DNA of 64,000 nt from Arthrobacter citreus (GTDB taxonomy: Bacteria > Actinomycetota > Actinomycetes > Actinomycetales > Micrococcaceae), in assembly GCF_009192745.1 (NCBI RefSeq), contig NZ_VTFV01000002.1, positions 434,001-498,000 on the forward strand, written 5' to 3'. The notes beneath the pieces were generated by a model. It did not search any database. It saw nothing but the letters and a program-made list of their open reading frames with translations, and had not been told where the DNA came from. Below are positions 43,504 through 52,315 of this stretch, in pieces (positions within the stretch are counted from its first letter, which is position 1; every line of letters begins with the position of its first letter). Position numbers and translations under genes: made by a program.

Positions 43504-44172
43504 CTAACTCCGGTGGGAACGCATGAAGTCCAGCACCGGCGCGGCCAGTGACGCCCCGATCACGTCCTGCGGCCGCTTGTTCCCGGCGACCTCGAACATG
43601 TGGTTTCCGCCTTCAATACGCTCGACGACGGCGTTCGGCCCGATCCTTTCGGCCACCGGTTCCAGCTCACCCGGCAGCGCGAACGGATCCCGGGTGCCTT
43701 GGAGGAACAGCATCGGCAGGGTGAGCCCATACAGGTGCTCGTCGCGCAGCTTCTCCGGCTTACCCGGCGGGTGCAGCGGGTAACCGAGATACACCAGGCC
43801 CGCAGCCTGCATCCCCTCGGCCACGGCCATGGAAGCCATCCGCCCGCCAAAGGACTTGCCGCACGCCCACACGGGCACGCCGCCGGCATTGTCCTCCGCC
43901 GCAAACATCACGGCCCGCCACGCGGCAATCGCGGCCGGCGCACGGTCAGGGAACTTCTTGCCGGCCTCCCGGTAGGGGAAGTTGAACCGCCAGGTCGCCA
44001 CGCCGCCGTCGTTCATCGCGTCGGTGAAACCGGTGAGGAAGGGGTGCTCCATGCCGGACCCGGCTCCATGCGCCACCACCATGGACGCCCACGCATCGGC
44101 GGGCCTGGCGAACACGGCACTAACGGTCCCGTCCCCAACGTTGACGGTAAGTTCCTCGGTTTCAGTGGGCAT
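43504..44172 (-). CDS. Alpha/beta hydrolase, KANL3/Tex30-like (222 aa)
   Basis: This small hydrolase has the start of the fold at VVAHGAGSGMEHPFL and the nucleophile elbow CGKSFGGRMAS, with Ser as the nucleophile. The acid is in GTRDPFALP and the His in GGNHMF. This layout fits the KANL3/Tex30 (DUF7379-like) hydrolases with unknown substrate. ATG 44172 is preferred, though a GTG at 44208 would couple it to the Lrp gene upstream. The two are probably co-transcribed. Confidence 0.82.
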   Translation of the reverse strand: MPTETEELTVNVGDGTVSAVFARPADAWASMVVAHGAGSGMEHPFLTGFTDAMNDGGVATWRFNFPYREAGKKFPDRAPAAIAAWRAVMFAAEDNAGGVPVWACGKSFGGRMASMAVAEGMQAAGLVYLGYPLHPPGKPEKLRDEHLYGLTLPMLFLQGTRDPFALPGELEPVAERIGPNAVVERIEGGNHMFEVAGNKRPQDVIGASLAAPVLDFMRSHRS

Positions 44173-44209
44173 AGGTTCCAATTTACGGGAGGCCTCCGCG
44201 CCGCTCACC

Positions 44210-44659
44210 TCACAGCGGCAGACCGGCTTCTTCCTTGACGGTCTTCATCACGATGGTGCTGGTGAGCTTCTCCACCCCGGGCAGGTTCACCAGCACATCG
44301 TCGTAGAACTGCTGGTAGCCGGGAAGATCCGCCGCAATCACCTTCAGCAGGAAATCCGGATCACCGAAGAGGCGGTCCGCCTTCACAATCTGCTCGTGCC
44401 GGCCGACGGCCTCCTCGAAAGCCAGCATCTGCGTGCGGTCGCGCAGGGTCACGAACACCAGGGTCTGGAAGCCCAGCCCGACGGCGGCAGGATCCACCAC
44501 GGCACGGTATCCGGTAAGCACCCCGGCTCGTTCAAGCTCCTTGATCCGGCGGTGGCACGGTGCGACGGTCAGTCCCACCCGGGCGGCCAGCGCCGTCGCA
44601 CTCATCCGTCCGTCATTTTGGAGCAGGCGCAAGATTTCACGGTCAATGGCGTCAATCAC
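44210..44659 (-). CDS. Lrp/AsnC family transcriptional regulator
   Basis: This 149-residue regulator has an N-terminal helix-turn-helix (DGRMSATALAARVGLTVAPCHRRIKELERAG) and a C-terminal RAM ligand domain (TLVFVTLRDR...). Lrp proteins bind amino acids and often control adjacent exporters. GTG 44659 is the family-typical start; a longer frame to 44752 would overlap the divergent LysE gene. It probably regulates the LysE-type exporter 80 bases away. Confidence 0.88.
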   Translation of the reverse strand: MIDAIDREILRLLQNDGRMSATALAARVGLTVAPCHRRIKELERAGVLTGYRAVVDPAAVGLGFQTLVFVTLRDRTQMLAFEEAVGRHEQIVKADRLFGDPDFLLKVIAADLPGYQQFYDDVLVNLPGVEKLTSTIVMKTVKEEAGLPL

Positions 44660-44739
44660 GCAAAAACCATATCGTGAAACCCGTTTGTGCAGCATATTCC
44701 GGTCAGCACTTCGCGCCATGTTTTTCCTAGGGTTGAGGA

Positions 44740-45474
44740 ATGGATCTTTCACAGCTCGCGGGGTTCGCGGCGGTTTCGATCACCCTGGCCATGACCCCGG
44801 GTGCTGACTGGGCGTACTGCATCTCCTCCGGCCTGCGCGCTCGGCGCGTGGCCCCCTCCGTGGCCGGGCTCTGCGCCGGCTACCTGGTCCACACCGCGCT
44901 GATCGTCGCCGGGCTCGCGGCATTGATCGCGGCTTCACCCGGGCTGCTCACCGGCCTGACCCTGGCCGGCGCGGCGTACCTGTTGTGGCTGGGCATCTCC
45001 ACGATGCGTTCCTGGCGCGGCGCCGGATTTACAGACGGAAGTACGACGCCGGTGCCCGCGTCTGGGGCGGAGTCAGAACCGGCCGTAGCGGAGGGCTCCG
45101 GTTCAAGTGGCTCCGGGTCCGTGGCCCTGGCCGTCCGCGCGCCGGTCCGCTCCCGCCGCGCCGTCGAACGCCGCGAGTTCCTCAAGGGGCTGGGAACCTC
45201 AGGCACCAACCCGAAGGCGCTGCTGCTGTACCTGGCCCTGATCCCGCAGTTCGTGGATCCGGCGGCAGCCCTGGCGCTGCCGCTGCAGTCCCTGGTGCTG
45301 GGGCTGTCCCACTTCGGTGTCTCCGTGCTCGTCTACACCCTGGTGGCGCTCGGTGCCCGGCGGTTGCTCCGCTCCCGGCCTGCAGCAGCCCGCGCGGTCA
45401 CCCTGGCCAGCGGCATCCTGATGGTGTGCGTGGCACTGGTCCTGCTCGGCGAGCGGCTCCTGCTCCTCGCCTGA
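44740..45474 (+). CDS. LysE/RhtB-family amino acid exporter
   Basis: This 244-residue exporter has about six helices and the opening motif MTPGADWAYCISSGLRA of the RhtB family. A central loop of about 55 residues (GFTDGSTTPVPASGAESEP and onward) is rich in Ser and Gly and longer than usual. It probably exports an amino acid or a related metabolite. The divergent Lrp gene is its likely regulator. A palindromic repeat follows the stop. Confidence 0.87.
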   Translation: MDLSQLAGFAAVSITLAMTPGADWAYCISSGLRARRVAPSVAGLCAGYLVHTALIVAGLAALIAASPGLLTGLTLAGAAYLLWLGISTMRSWRGAGFTDGSTTPVPASGAESEPAVAEGSGSSGSGSVALAVRAPVRSRRAVERREFLKGLGTSGTNPKALLLYLALIPQFVDPAAALALPLQSLVLGLSHFGVSVLVYTLVALGARRLLRSRPAAARAVTLASGILMVCVALVLLGERLLLLA

Positions 45475-45505
45475 CCCGGCCCGCCTACCCCGGCCCGGCC
45501 CGCTA

Positions 45506-45565
45506 ATCGAGATGGCAGAAACTGCCCGTTTGAGGGCTCAAAAGAGCAGTTTCTGCCATCTCGAT
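45506..45565. repeat. Palindromic repeat, 20-bp arms (TTTGAGGG family)
   Basis: ATCGAGATGGCAGAAACTGC at 45506-45525 pairs perfectly with 45546-45565. The inner 11 bp pair with two mismatches around GTTTGAGGGCTC. The core GCAGAAACTGCCCGTTTG is identical to that of the repeat at 28243. It lies between convergent genes. Confidence 0.85.
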
Positions 45566-45594
45566 GGGGAGCGGGAGGGGGGAGGGGGAGGAGG

Positions 45595-46839
45595 CTAAGC
45601 GGACGACGACGCCGCGACGGCCTGCCGCGCCAGTGCCTTCAGGCTGAAGCCGGGGGCAGCAGCCTCCTCAAGCGCCGGACTGATCCCGGCCGCCAGCAGC
45701 TTCCGCGCACCCAAATGCTCCCCGGGCGAATTCACCGACTCCACGGCGGCCAGCCGTTCGTTCCGGAAACACAGCACAGAGAACTTTCCGGACTCCGGAT
45801 CGCCGCTGAACACGGTCCGGTCCCCGGGTGCGGACAGACCGGCGATCTGCAGCCGCAGGCTGCCCTGGTTGCTCCAGAACCATGGCAGGTCCGTGTACGG
45901 CTCGGCCGGTCCGAGGATGGACCGCGCCGCATGCCGTCCCTGGTCCGTGGCGTTCTGCACCGACTCGACCCGGATCCGCGTGCCCGCATGCACCGACGGG
46001 AAACTGGCGCAGTCACCCACGGCCAGGACCGACGGATCCGAGGTGCGCAGGGAGGCGTCCACCACTATGCCGTTCCCGGTTTCCAGCCCGGCCGCGGCGG
46101 CCAGCGCATCATTGGGCACGACGCCGATGCCTGCCACCACCAGATCCGCCCGGTACCGGGAACCGGTCGTGGACACCGCCCAGCCAACCCTGCCGTCCAT
46201 GCCCGGCTCGAAGGAGGCGATGCCTTCGTTGAAGCGCAGCCGGATTCCGGCACGGGCGTGGGCCCCGGCGAACCAGGTACCCATGGCGGGGCTCAGGGCC
46301 CGGCCCATGGGACTCGGCGCGAACTCCAGCACCGTCACTTCACAGCCGCGTGCCCGGGCAGCGGCGGCGACTTCCAGTCCGATGAAGCCGGCACCCACCA
46401 CCACCACCCGGCGGGCCGCAGCCAGGGCAGAGTGGAGTGCCTCGGCGTCGGGCAGTGTCCTCAGCAGATGCACGCCGGGAAGGTCTGCGCCCGGGCAGGT
46501 GAGCGCACGGTTCGCGGTGCCGGTGGCAAAGACCAGGTGCCGGTAGCCCACCTGTTCCCCGCCGGATAGGGTCACGGTCCGGGCAGTGCGGTCCACAGCG
46601 GCTGCACGCACGCCGCTGCGCAGCGTGATCTCCTTGTCCGCAAAGAACGATGCCGCGCGGAGCGGCAGCGGTGCAGGGTTGCCCTCGGGTGCCAGATAGT
46701 CCTTGGACAAGGGCGGACGCTGGTAGGGCAGGCCCGGTTCCTCGGCGATGACCGTGATGCCGTCCTGGTAGCCGCCGCTGCGCAGCGAGTCCGCAACCTG
46801 CAGCCCGGCCTGCCCGCCGCCGATGATGACTACGGACAT
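45595..46839 (-). CDS. FAD-dependent ferredoxin reductase (P450 system)
   Basis: This 414-residue NAD(P)H:ferredoxin reductase of the rhodocoxin/putidaredoxin reductase type has FAD motif VVIIGGGQAGLQVADSLR at the N terminus and the active-site PYQRPPLSKDYL. The NADH motif is VVVVGAGFIGLEVAAAAR and the second FAD contact is VLAVGDCASFP. It passes electrons to the ferredoxin encoded one base upstream. The operon order is P450, ferredoxin, reductase. ATG 46839 is set by the family start; the frame open to 46971 runs inside the ferredoxin gene. Confidence 0.92.
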   Translation of the reverse strand: MSVVIIGGGQAGLQVADSLRSGGYQDGITVIAEEPGLPYQRPPLSKDYLAPEGNPAPLPLRAASFFADKEITLRSGVRAAAVDRTARTVTLSGGEQVGYRHLVFATGTANRALTCPGADLPGVHLLRTLPDAEALHSALAAARRVVVVGAGFIGLEVAAAARARGCEVTVLEFAPSPMGRALSPAMGTWFAGAHARAGIRLRFNEGIASFEPGMDGRVGWAVSTTGSRYRADLVVAGIGVVPNDALAAAAGLETGNGIVVDASLRTSDPSVLAVGDCASFPSVHAGTRIRVESVQNATDQGRHAARSILGPAEPYTDLPWFWSNQGSLRLQIAGLSAPGDRTVFSGDPESGKFSVLCFRNERLAAVESVNSPGEHLGARKLLAAGISPALEEAAAPGFSLKALARQAVAASSSA

Positions 46840-46840
46840 C

Positions 46841-47164
46841 TCAGACCTGTTCCGACGGAACGTCGACAACGATCCCGTCCAGTTCCGCACAGGCCTTGAT
46901 CTGGCAGCCCAGGCGGGAAAGCTCCGTCCGTTCAGCTGTGGTGCAGTCCAGCATCTCCTCTTCGTCGTCACTGGGCTCCGGGAGCGCGGCGGCGAACTCG
47001 GGGCGGACGTAAACGTGGCAGGTGGCGCACATCGCCTGGCCGCCGCATTCCCCGACGATGCCGTCCACTCCGTTGGTGACGGCAGCGCGCATCAGGGACG
47101 TGCCCGGCTCCACGCTCACAGTGGCCGGCGCGCCCGAGGGCTGGATAAAGGTAACGGTGTTCAT
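46841..47164 (-). CDS. 2Fe-2S ferredoxin (P450 system)
   Basis: This 107-residue adrenodoxin/putidaredoxin-type ferredoxin carries the cluster ligands in GECGGQAMCATCHVYV and the last Cys in LGCQIKA. It carries single electrons from the reductase to the P450. The ATG at 47164 lies 23 bases after the P450 stop with AGGA upstream. Confidence 0.93.
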   Translation of the reverse strand: MNTVTFIQPSGAPATVSVEPGTSLMRAAVTNGVDGIVGECGGQAMCATCHVYVRPEFAAALPEPSDDEEEMLDCTTAERTELSRLGCQIKACAELDGIVVDVPSEQV

Positions 47165-47186
47165 GGTTCTCCTAGGAAAGTCGGGG

Positions 47187-48491
47187 TTAGTCCCAGCGCA
47201 CGGGCATCTTGAGCATGCCGCGGAAGACCCAGCCGGCGTCGACCGTTTCTGCCGCCGGGTCCAGGCGCAGGCGCGGGAAACGGTCAAAGAGTGCGGGCAT
47301 GGCCACCTGGGCCACCTGGGTGCGGGCCACCCAGGTGCCGGCGCAGAAGTGCGTTCCGCCGCCGAAACCCAGGTGCGGTTTCCTGGGCCGGTGAATGTTG
47401 TAGGTTTCCGGGTCCTCGAAGACCGCCGGGTCACGGTTGGCGGCACCAATCACGACGCCGATGCGCGCTCCCTTGGGCAGGCGAATGCCCTCCAGCACGG
47501 TGTCCCGGGTGGCTTCCCGCGGGTACATGCCGATGGGGGCCACCCAGCGGACGGATTCTTCGAAGGCCGCGGCGTACAGCTTGGGGTCCTCCTGGAGCGA
47601 GGCGAGCTGGTCCGGATTCTCCAGCAGTGCCCAGACCGTGGTGCCCAGGACGTCCCGCGGCTCGTTCAGCCCGCCGCCAATGGTCATCTTCAGGTTTGCG
47701 CGGATGGCTTCCAGGGGGATCGGCATCGAGGCCAGCCCGGAGAGCAGCGAGTGGTCCGGGTTCTTCCGGAAGTACGGCAGCATTTCGTCGATCGCGGCAT
47801 CCACCTCCGCAGAGGAGCGGGCGCTCTTTTCCCAGACATCGGCGTCGTCCGCGTAGTTCCCGGTGCCGTCGATCATCGTCTGGCTCCAGCGCTGCAGGTC
47901 CTGCTGCGTGGCGTTCTTAAACCCGCAGACCAGGCGCAGGTTCTCCGCGGCGTAGGGCGCTGCGTAGTCCCAGACGAAGTCGGCGCCGGAGCCCTTGGCC
48001 TCCAGCTCCCCAAGGTACTTCTCGTTGTTCGCCTCGAAGAGGGCTTTCCAGTGGTTCTTGATGGTTCCCGGACGCAGTGTGGACCCGTAGGAGTCCCGTT
48101 CAACCCGGTGTTCCGGATCGTCCTTGCGGAGCATTGAATGGCCCATGGACCGCTTCATCAGTGAACCGGTTTCATCGGCGGAGAAGGTTGCGTCGTCCTG
48201 CTCGATGGTGTGGCAGGCGGCGTAGCTGGTCACCATGTAACGGTTCACCGCCGGCACCCAGTGCACCGGGGCTTCCTCGCGCATCCGCCGGTAGATCGGG
48301 AACGGGTCCCGGTAAAGGTCGGGGATGGTTACCCAGTCGGCCACGGGCGCCTCGCGGATTCCCCCGGCCGGGGGAATGGTGCCGGGAGCGCCGGCGGCCG
48401 CACCAGGGAAGACGGCTTCGGTGGAGCCGTTGTCCGCCGGCACGCCGGAAAAGGGGCAGCCGGGGGACTGGGTGGTATCCGGGGTGGTCAT
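47187..48491 (-). CDS. Cytochrome P450
   Basis: This 434-residue bacterial P450 has the heme-binding loop FGGGTHFCAGTWVAR with the Cys ligand, and the ExxR pair in FEESVRW. The I-helix reads IGGGLNEPRD in place of the usual AGxET, so the proton-delivery Thr is absent; subfamilies with Asn-Glu there exist. It heads a P450-ferredoxin-reductase operon, the arrangement of rhodocoxin-type monooxygenases. The substrate is unknown; an aromatic ether or terpenoid is plausible. A LysR gene lies upstream and divergent. Confidence 0.93.
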   Translation of the reverse strand: MTTPDTTQSPGCPFSGVPADNGSTEAVFPGAAAGAPGTIPPAGGIREAPVADWVTIPDLYRDPFPIYRRMREEAPVHWVPAVNRYMVTSYAACHTIEQDDATFSADETGSLMKRSMGHSMLRKDDPEHRVERDSYGSTLRPGTIKNHWKALFEANNEKYLGELEAKGSGADFVWDYAAPYAAENLRLVCGFKNATQQDLQRWSQTMIDGTGNYADDADVWEKSARSSAEVDAAIDEMLPYFRKNPDHSLLSGLASMPIPLEAIRANLKMTIGGGLNEPRDVLGTTVWALLENPDQLASLQEDPKLYAAAFEESVRWVAPIGMYPREATRDTVLEGIRLPKGARIGVVIGAANRDPAVFEDPETYNIHRPRKPHLGFGGGTHFCAGTWVARTQVAQVAMPALFDRFPRLRLDPAAETVDAGWVFRGMLKMPVRWD

Positions 48492-48609
48492 CGGTGATCT
48501 CCTCGTGTGCGTTGCGGCGGCACCCGCCTGCCTCCCAGTGTGCCGTGCGTCATATCCCCGGTAAAGTACAAGAAATCATTGAATATCCACGCTTTGAGTG
48601 AGGTTAAGT

Positions 48610-49506
48610 ATGCTCAGGTACACCCTGCGGCAACTGGAGGTCTTCGCCGCCGTCGCTGACCAGGGCAGTATTGCGGCTGCGGCCCAGAGTCTGCATGTCT
48701 CCGAGTCGGCAGTGGCCGGGGCGCTGAACAACCTTGAACGGGCCTTCGGGGCGCAGCTGGCGATCCGGCGGAAGGCGCACGGCATCACACTGACCACGGC
48801 CGGGCAGAACGTGCTCGGCCGGGCGCGGAGCCTGCTGGTGGACGCCGTTGACCTGCAGCTCCACGCCGGCGGCAGCGACGTCGAGGTGCGCGGTTCACTG
48901 GTCCTGGGCTGTTACCTGACGCTGGCCCCGACGGTGCTGGCCCGCCTGATCGAGCACTACGGGCGGCGGTATCCGCTGGTGGAGCTGGACTTCTATGACG
49001 GTCCGCAGTCGGAGATCCACCGGCGGCTGGCGGACGGACAGCTCGACGTCGCCATCGCCTACGATCTCTCGCTTCCGGCGGGGCTGAACCGGCAGCCGCT
49101 GTTCGCGGCCGAACCGGCCGTGGTGCTCTCGGCAGGGCACCCGCTCGCGGAACGGACCGAATTGTCCCTGGCCGATGTGGCGCCCGAACCCATGATCCTG
49201 CTGGACGTTGATCCCAGCCGGGAGAACACCATGACCATGTTTGATGCCGCCGGCCTGGTGCCGAACGTCCGGTTCCGCACTACTGACTATGAGGTGACGC
49301 GCTCGCTGGTGGGACGCGGGATGGGCTACGCCATCCTCGTCCAGCAGCCGGCCGGGGAACTGTCCTATGAAGGCCGTCCGCTGGTAGTGCGGCCGCTTAG
49401 CCCCGCGGTCCGTCCGGTTCCGGTCTCCATGGTGTGGCCGTCGGCCCTGCGGCCCTCCCGGAGTGTGGCCGCGATGCTCGGCCTCGCCGCCGAGCTGTAC
49501 GGCTGA
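48610..49506 (+). CDS. LysR-family transcriptional regulator
   Basis: This 298-residue regulator has the N-terminal helix-turn-helix (LRQLEVFAAVADQGSIAAAAQSLHVSESAVAGALNNLE region, residues 4-42) and a two-lobed ligand domain. It is divergent from the P450 operon, with a 118-base A/T-rich gap. That is the standard layout for control of a catabolic operon by LysR. ATG 48610 follows GAGG at a good distance. Its ligand is likely the P450 substrate or a product. Confidence 0.92.
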   Translation: MLRYTLRQLEVFAAVADQGSIAAAAQSLHVSESAVAGALNNLERAFGAQLAIRRKAHGITLTTAGQNVLGRARSLLVDAVDLQLHAGGSDVEVRGSLVLGCYLTLAPTVLARLIEHYGRRYPLVELDFYDGPQSEIHRRLADGQLDVAIAYDLSLPAGLNRQPLFAAEPAVVLSAGHPLAERTELSLADVAPEPMILLDVDPSRENTMTMFDAAGLVPNVRFRTTDYEVTRSLVGRGMGYAILVQQPAGELSYEGRPLVVRPLSPAVRPVPVSMVWPSALRPSRSVAAMLGLAAELYG

Positions 49507-49585
49507 ACAGCAACGGGGTGCCCGCAGCAGCCGGGGAAGGCTCCGGATTAGTCCGGCACCGCAGTACCCCCGGATACTTGGAAAC

Positions 49586-50197
49586 ATGACATCAACGCAC
49601 ACTGACACCCTTCCGGCCCGCGGGCCGGAGGCGGTGACGGTCTCCATCACCCGGCGGGTCGATCCCCGCCGTGTGCCTGAGGCCACCCACTGGGTCCAGG
49701 AGGGCGTCAACCTCGCCAACACCTGGCCCGGGTTCCTCGGCTCCGGATGGGTCCGCACCTCCGCCACCTCCGATGAATGGCACATGCTCTACCGCTTCTC
49801 CGACGCCGCTGCCCTGGATGCCTGGGAGCATTCCGAACCGCGCAGGGAATGGCTGGAACGCGGCCGGGACATGGTTGAAGACCGCACCGTCACCCGCCGC
49901 ACCGGGATTGAAGGCTGGTTCGACTCGCCGTCGTCCACCACCGACCTTCAAGCTCCGGTAAAGCCACCGCGCTGGAAGCAGGCCGTGGCCATCTGGCTGG
50001 GCTTCTTCCCGGTGAACCTGGCTTTCACCTGGTTGGTGGGCCTGGCGGTTCCGGAGTGGGACAGCCTGTTTATGCCGCTGCGCGTGCTGATCACGACGGC
50101 GATCCTCACCCCGATCATGGCCTATTGGGTGCTGCCCTGGGTCACGGGCCTGCTCCAGCCGTGGCTTCAGCGCCGTCGTGGTTTATCCGGTGCCTAG
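49586..50197 (+). CDS. Antibiotic-biosynthesis-monooxygenase domain fused to two membrane helices (203 aa)
   Basis: Residues 15-110 form an ABM/ferredoxin-like barrel (VTVSITRRVDPRRVPEATHW...WHMLYRFSDAAALDAWEHS). The C terminus has two membrane helices (about 137-158 and 166-188). Such fusions are known in bacteria and may anchor a quinol or heme-like monooxygenase fold at the membrane. Function is unproven. It ends four bases inside the convergent gene. Confidence 0.75.
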   Translation: MTSTHTDTLPARGPEAVTVSITRRVDPRRVPEATHWVQEGVNLANTWPGFLGSGWVRTSATSDEWHMLYRFSDAAALDAWEHSEPRREWLERGRDMVEDRTVTRRTGIEGWFDSPSSTTDLQAPVKPPRWKQAVAIWLGFFPVNLAFTWLVGLAVPEWDSLFMPLRVLITTAILTPIMAYWVLPWVTGLLQPWLQRRRGLSGA

Positions 50198-51174
50198 CGC
50201 ACGGTTGCCGGTGCCTGCGCCGGACGTCCGGCCCTGAAGGCCTTGAGGAAACCGTCCCCGATGTCCCACAGTCCGATGAACAGGACCACTGCGGCGGTAA
50301 TTCCACCGATCCAGGTGGATGCGTCCGCACCCCAGTCGACGTTCGCGAGGAAGCTCCAGTCAAAGACCTGGTCCGTGGACAGCAGCCACAGCACCGGCAC
50401 CATAAAGGCCAGCGCAAGCACGGTGTTCACTGCGGCAAAGGCATAGGTCCAGCGTCCGGCCAGATAAAGCACGACGGCGAAACCCGCCTCGAGGACCAGC
50501 AAAACGATCACGTACGGGAGCCAGAAACTCCACAGGTCTTCCTGCAGCACCACCACGGGTTCGCCGTTGAGGTACAGCAGCGACCCGATCCGCTGCCAGA
50601 GCAGCACGCCGATGAAGAAGGCAACCAGCACCACCGAGGCGATGGTGTCGCCGAGGGTGACCTGGGACTTTCGCGGTACCTGCGGCAGCGCGGCGGGGGA
50701 CCACGGCTGCAGGCCCAGATCCTTCCGCCGGGTGCCGTTGAACTGGATGATCGCGAAAACCAGGGTGACCCAGAAACCGAGGTGCACCAGTACGCTGATG
50801 GCCGTGCCGATCGCGGCGCCGAAGGCTCCGGCTGGCTCGCCGGGCTCGAGGGCCATCCGCACCACTATCGACCCGACAAAGGAGAGCGGCGTGATGATGA
50901 TGGCGAGCGTCTTCAGCAGGCGCCACCAGTCCAGGAAAAGGTCCGGGCCGATCAGGTAGAGCTCACGGCCGGTGTACTGCGCGGCAAGCCGGGCGGGGTC
51001 CCCAAGTTCGGTGAGGACGGCGGTTTCGGCCTCGGCCGGTGACTGCCCGCCTTCCACCCGCGCCTCGACGTCGTCGGTGATTGAACCGCGCAGTTCCCGC
51101 TCGATGTCGCCGCGCTGGCCTTCCGGGATGGAGCGCAGGGCCGCAAAGACGTAACGGTCAGTGAGGGTACTCAT
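50194..51174 (-). CDS. Multi-pass membrane protein with HAAS-like N terminus (326 aa)
   Basis: The N-terminal 75 residues (YVFAALRSIPEGQRGDIERELRGSITDDVEARV) form the HAAS/DUF1700-type helical domain usually paired with PadR regulators. About six membrane helices follow. The gene overlaps the PadR gene by four bases (ATGA). In such pairs the membrane protein is thought to sense or sequester the regulator. The start at 51174 is fixed by this overlap. Confidence 0.85.
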   Translation of the reverse strand: MSTLTDRYVFAALRSIPEGQRGDIERELRGSITDDVEARVEGGQSPAEAETAVLTELGDPARLAAQYTGRELYLIGPDLFLDWWRLLKTLAIIITPLSFVGSIVVRMALEPGEPAGAFGAAIGTAISVLVHLGFWVTLVFAIIQFNGTRRKDLGLQPWSPAALPQVPRKSQVTLGDTIASVVLVAFFIGVLLWQRIGSLLYLNGEPVVVLQEDLWSFWLPYVIVLLVLEAGFAVVLYLAGRWTYAFAAVNTVLALAFMVPVLWLLSTDQVFDWSFLANVDWGADASTWIGGITAAVVLFIGLWDIGDGFLKAFRAGRPAQAPATVR

Positions 51175-51509
51175 GATGACTGTCCTTCGTTGAGCTGGCG
51201 GATGGAGTTGTGCAGGTTCTCCCAGTCCTGAAGCAGGGCCCGGAGCAGTTCCCGGCCTTCCTCGGACGTGGTGTAGAACTTCCGCGGGCGTGCCTCTTCG
51301 GTATCCCACGAGCTGGTGAGCAGTCCCTGCTTTTCAAGGCGGCGCAGCAGCGGGTAGAGAGTGTTGGCTTCCACGCCGAAACCTGCCTGTTCCAGCGCTT
51401 CCAGCAGCCCGTAGCCGTAGCCGGGCTGTTTCAGGATGGAGAGGCAGGCCAGCACCACAGTTCCGCGGCGCAGTTCCTGGAGATGTCCACCCAGCAGTTC
51501 TTCGTCCAT
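51171..51509 (-). CDS. PadR-family transcriptional regulator
   Basis: This 112-residue winged-helix regulator has the family core LSILKQPGYGYGLLEALEQ, LYPLLRRLEKQGLL and KFYTTSEEGRELL. It leads a two-gene operon with the membrane protein. A short palindrome just upstream is a likely autoregulatory site. The inducing signal is unknown. Confidence 0.92.
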   Translation of the reverse strand: MDEELLGGHLQELRRGTVVLACLSILKQPGYGYGLLEALEQAGFGVEANTLYPLLRRLEKQGLLTSSWDTEEARPRKFYTTSEEGRELLRALLQDWENLHNSIRQLNEGQSS

Positions 51510-51512
51510 GCC

Positions 51513-51530
51513 TCACACTATGGTGTGTGA
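51513..51530. promoter_or_regulatory. Probable PadR operator
   Basis: TCACAC and GTGTGA form a palindrome around TATGGT immediately upstream of the padR start, with another CACAC half-site 13 bases further. The position suits autorepression. Confidence 0.5.
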
Positions 51531-51558
51531 CGCACACTAATGCAAGAGGCAGATTGTT

Positions 51559-52191
51559 TTATTTTCTCCGAACGGGTTGGCGCAGCACGGTCTTCAGCCT
51601 CTCCGGGGCAGTGCGGCGGGGGTCGCTGAGATAGATCTCGTGGTGGTCCCCGTTGAAATCCAGGTGGTTCTCCGGCATGAACTCATGGTGCAGCCGGGCC
51701 AGCAGTGGAGCTTCGTCGTCGTAGGAACCAATATGGAGCACCTGCACCGACAGGCCCTCGCGAAGTTCCAGCCAGCGGATGCGAGCGGCTGCCTCCAGGC
51801 CCTTCTTGGTCCGTACCTCCGCAGCAGTTTCCCCGGCCATTTCCGGGCTGATCCACTCCGGCTGGCTGATCAGCATGGTCCAGTCCCAGGAGTCTTTGTT
51901 CCCCTCCGCGAAAACCTGCGGGTTCTCCGCCCGCCACAGCCCTTCCAGCGGCGCCACCACCGAGTCCCGCCCCAAACTGCGCTTCGCAGCGAACTTCAGG
52001 GCATAGGCCACTGAGTAGAGCGCCTGCACGGCGGCGGCGTAATCCGGGGAGGTGTTCGGGTTCCCATGGCCGTCAACGGCCAGGAAACGCTGCGGCGGAA
52101 CCTCCACCAGCGTGAAGCTGCGCCCGGGGGAGTAGATTTCCCGCTCTGCCTTTTTGACGTCGTACTTCGCCCTGCCTGCGGATGAGTCCAT
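51559..52191 (-). CDS. GyrI-like small-molecule-binding protein (210 aa)
   Basis: The domain matches the GyrI-like (SOUL/Rob-type) ligand-binding fold seen in proteins such as YdhR-like hydrolases (VEVPPQRFLAVDGHGNPNTSPDYAAAV, PLEGLWRA and the C-terminal DPRRTAPERLKTVLRQPV). This is the stand-alone form of about 210 residues often called GyrI-like domain protein. ATG 52191 follows AGGAGGAAC, which decides the start. The ligand is unknown. Confidence 0.85.
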   Translation of the reverse strand: MDSSAGRAKYDVKKAEREIYSPGRSFTLVEVPPQRFLAVDGHGNPNTSPDYAAAVQALYSVAYALKFAAKRSLGRDSVVAPLEGLWRAENPQVFAEGNKDSWDWTMLISQPEWISPEMAGETAAEVRTKKGLEAAARIRWLELREGLSVQVLHIGSYDDEAPLLARLHHEFMPENHLDFNGDHHEIYLSDPRRTAPERLKTVLRQPVRRK

Positions 52192-52315
52192 GGCTGTTCC
52201 TCCTGGGTTCATTGAAAGGGCACCCGGTGCCGGCGGGCAACGGTGCTGAGCCGGAGCGTGCGTTCGTTACGATCCATGGAGGAAACAAGTCCTTGGACAG
52301 GGAAATGACAGGGGA

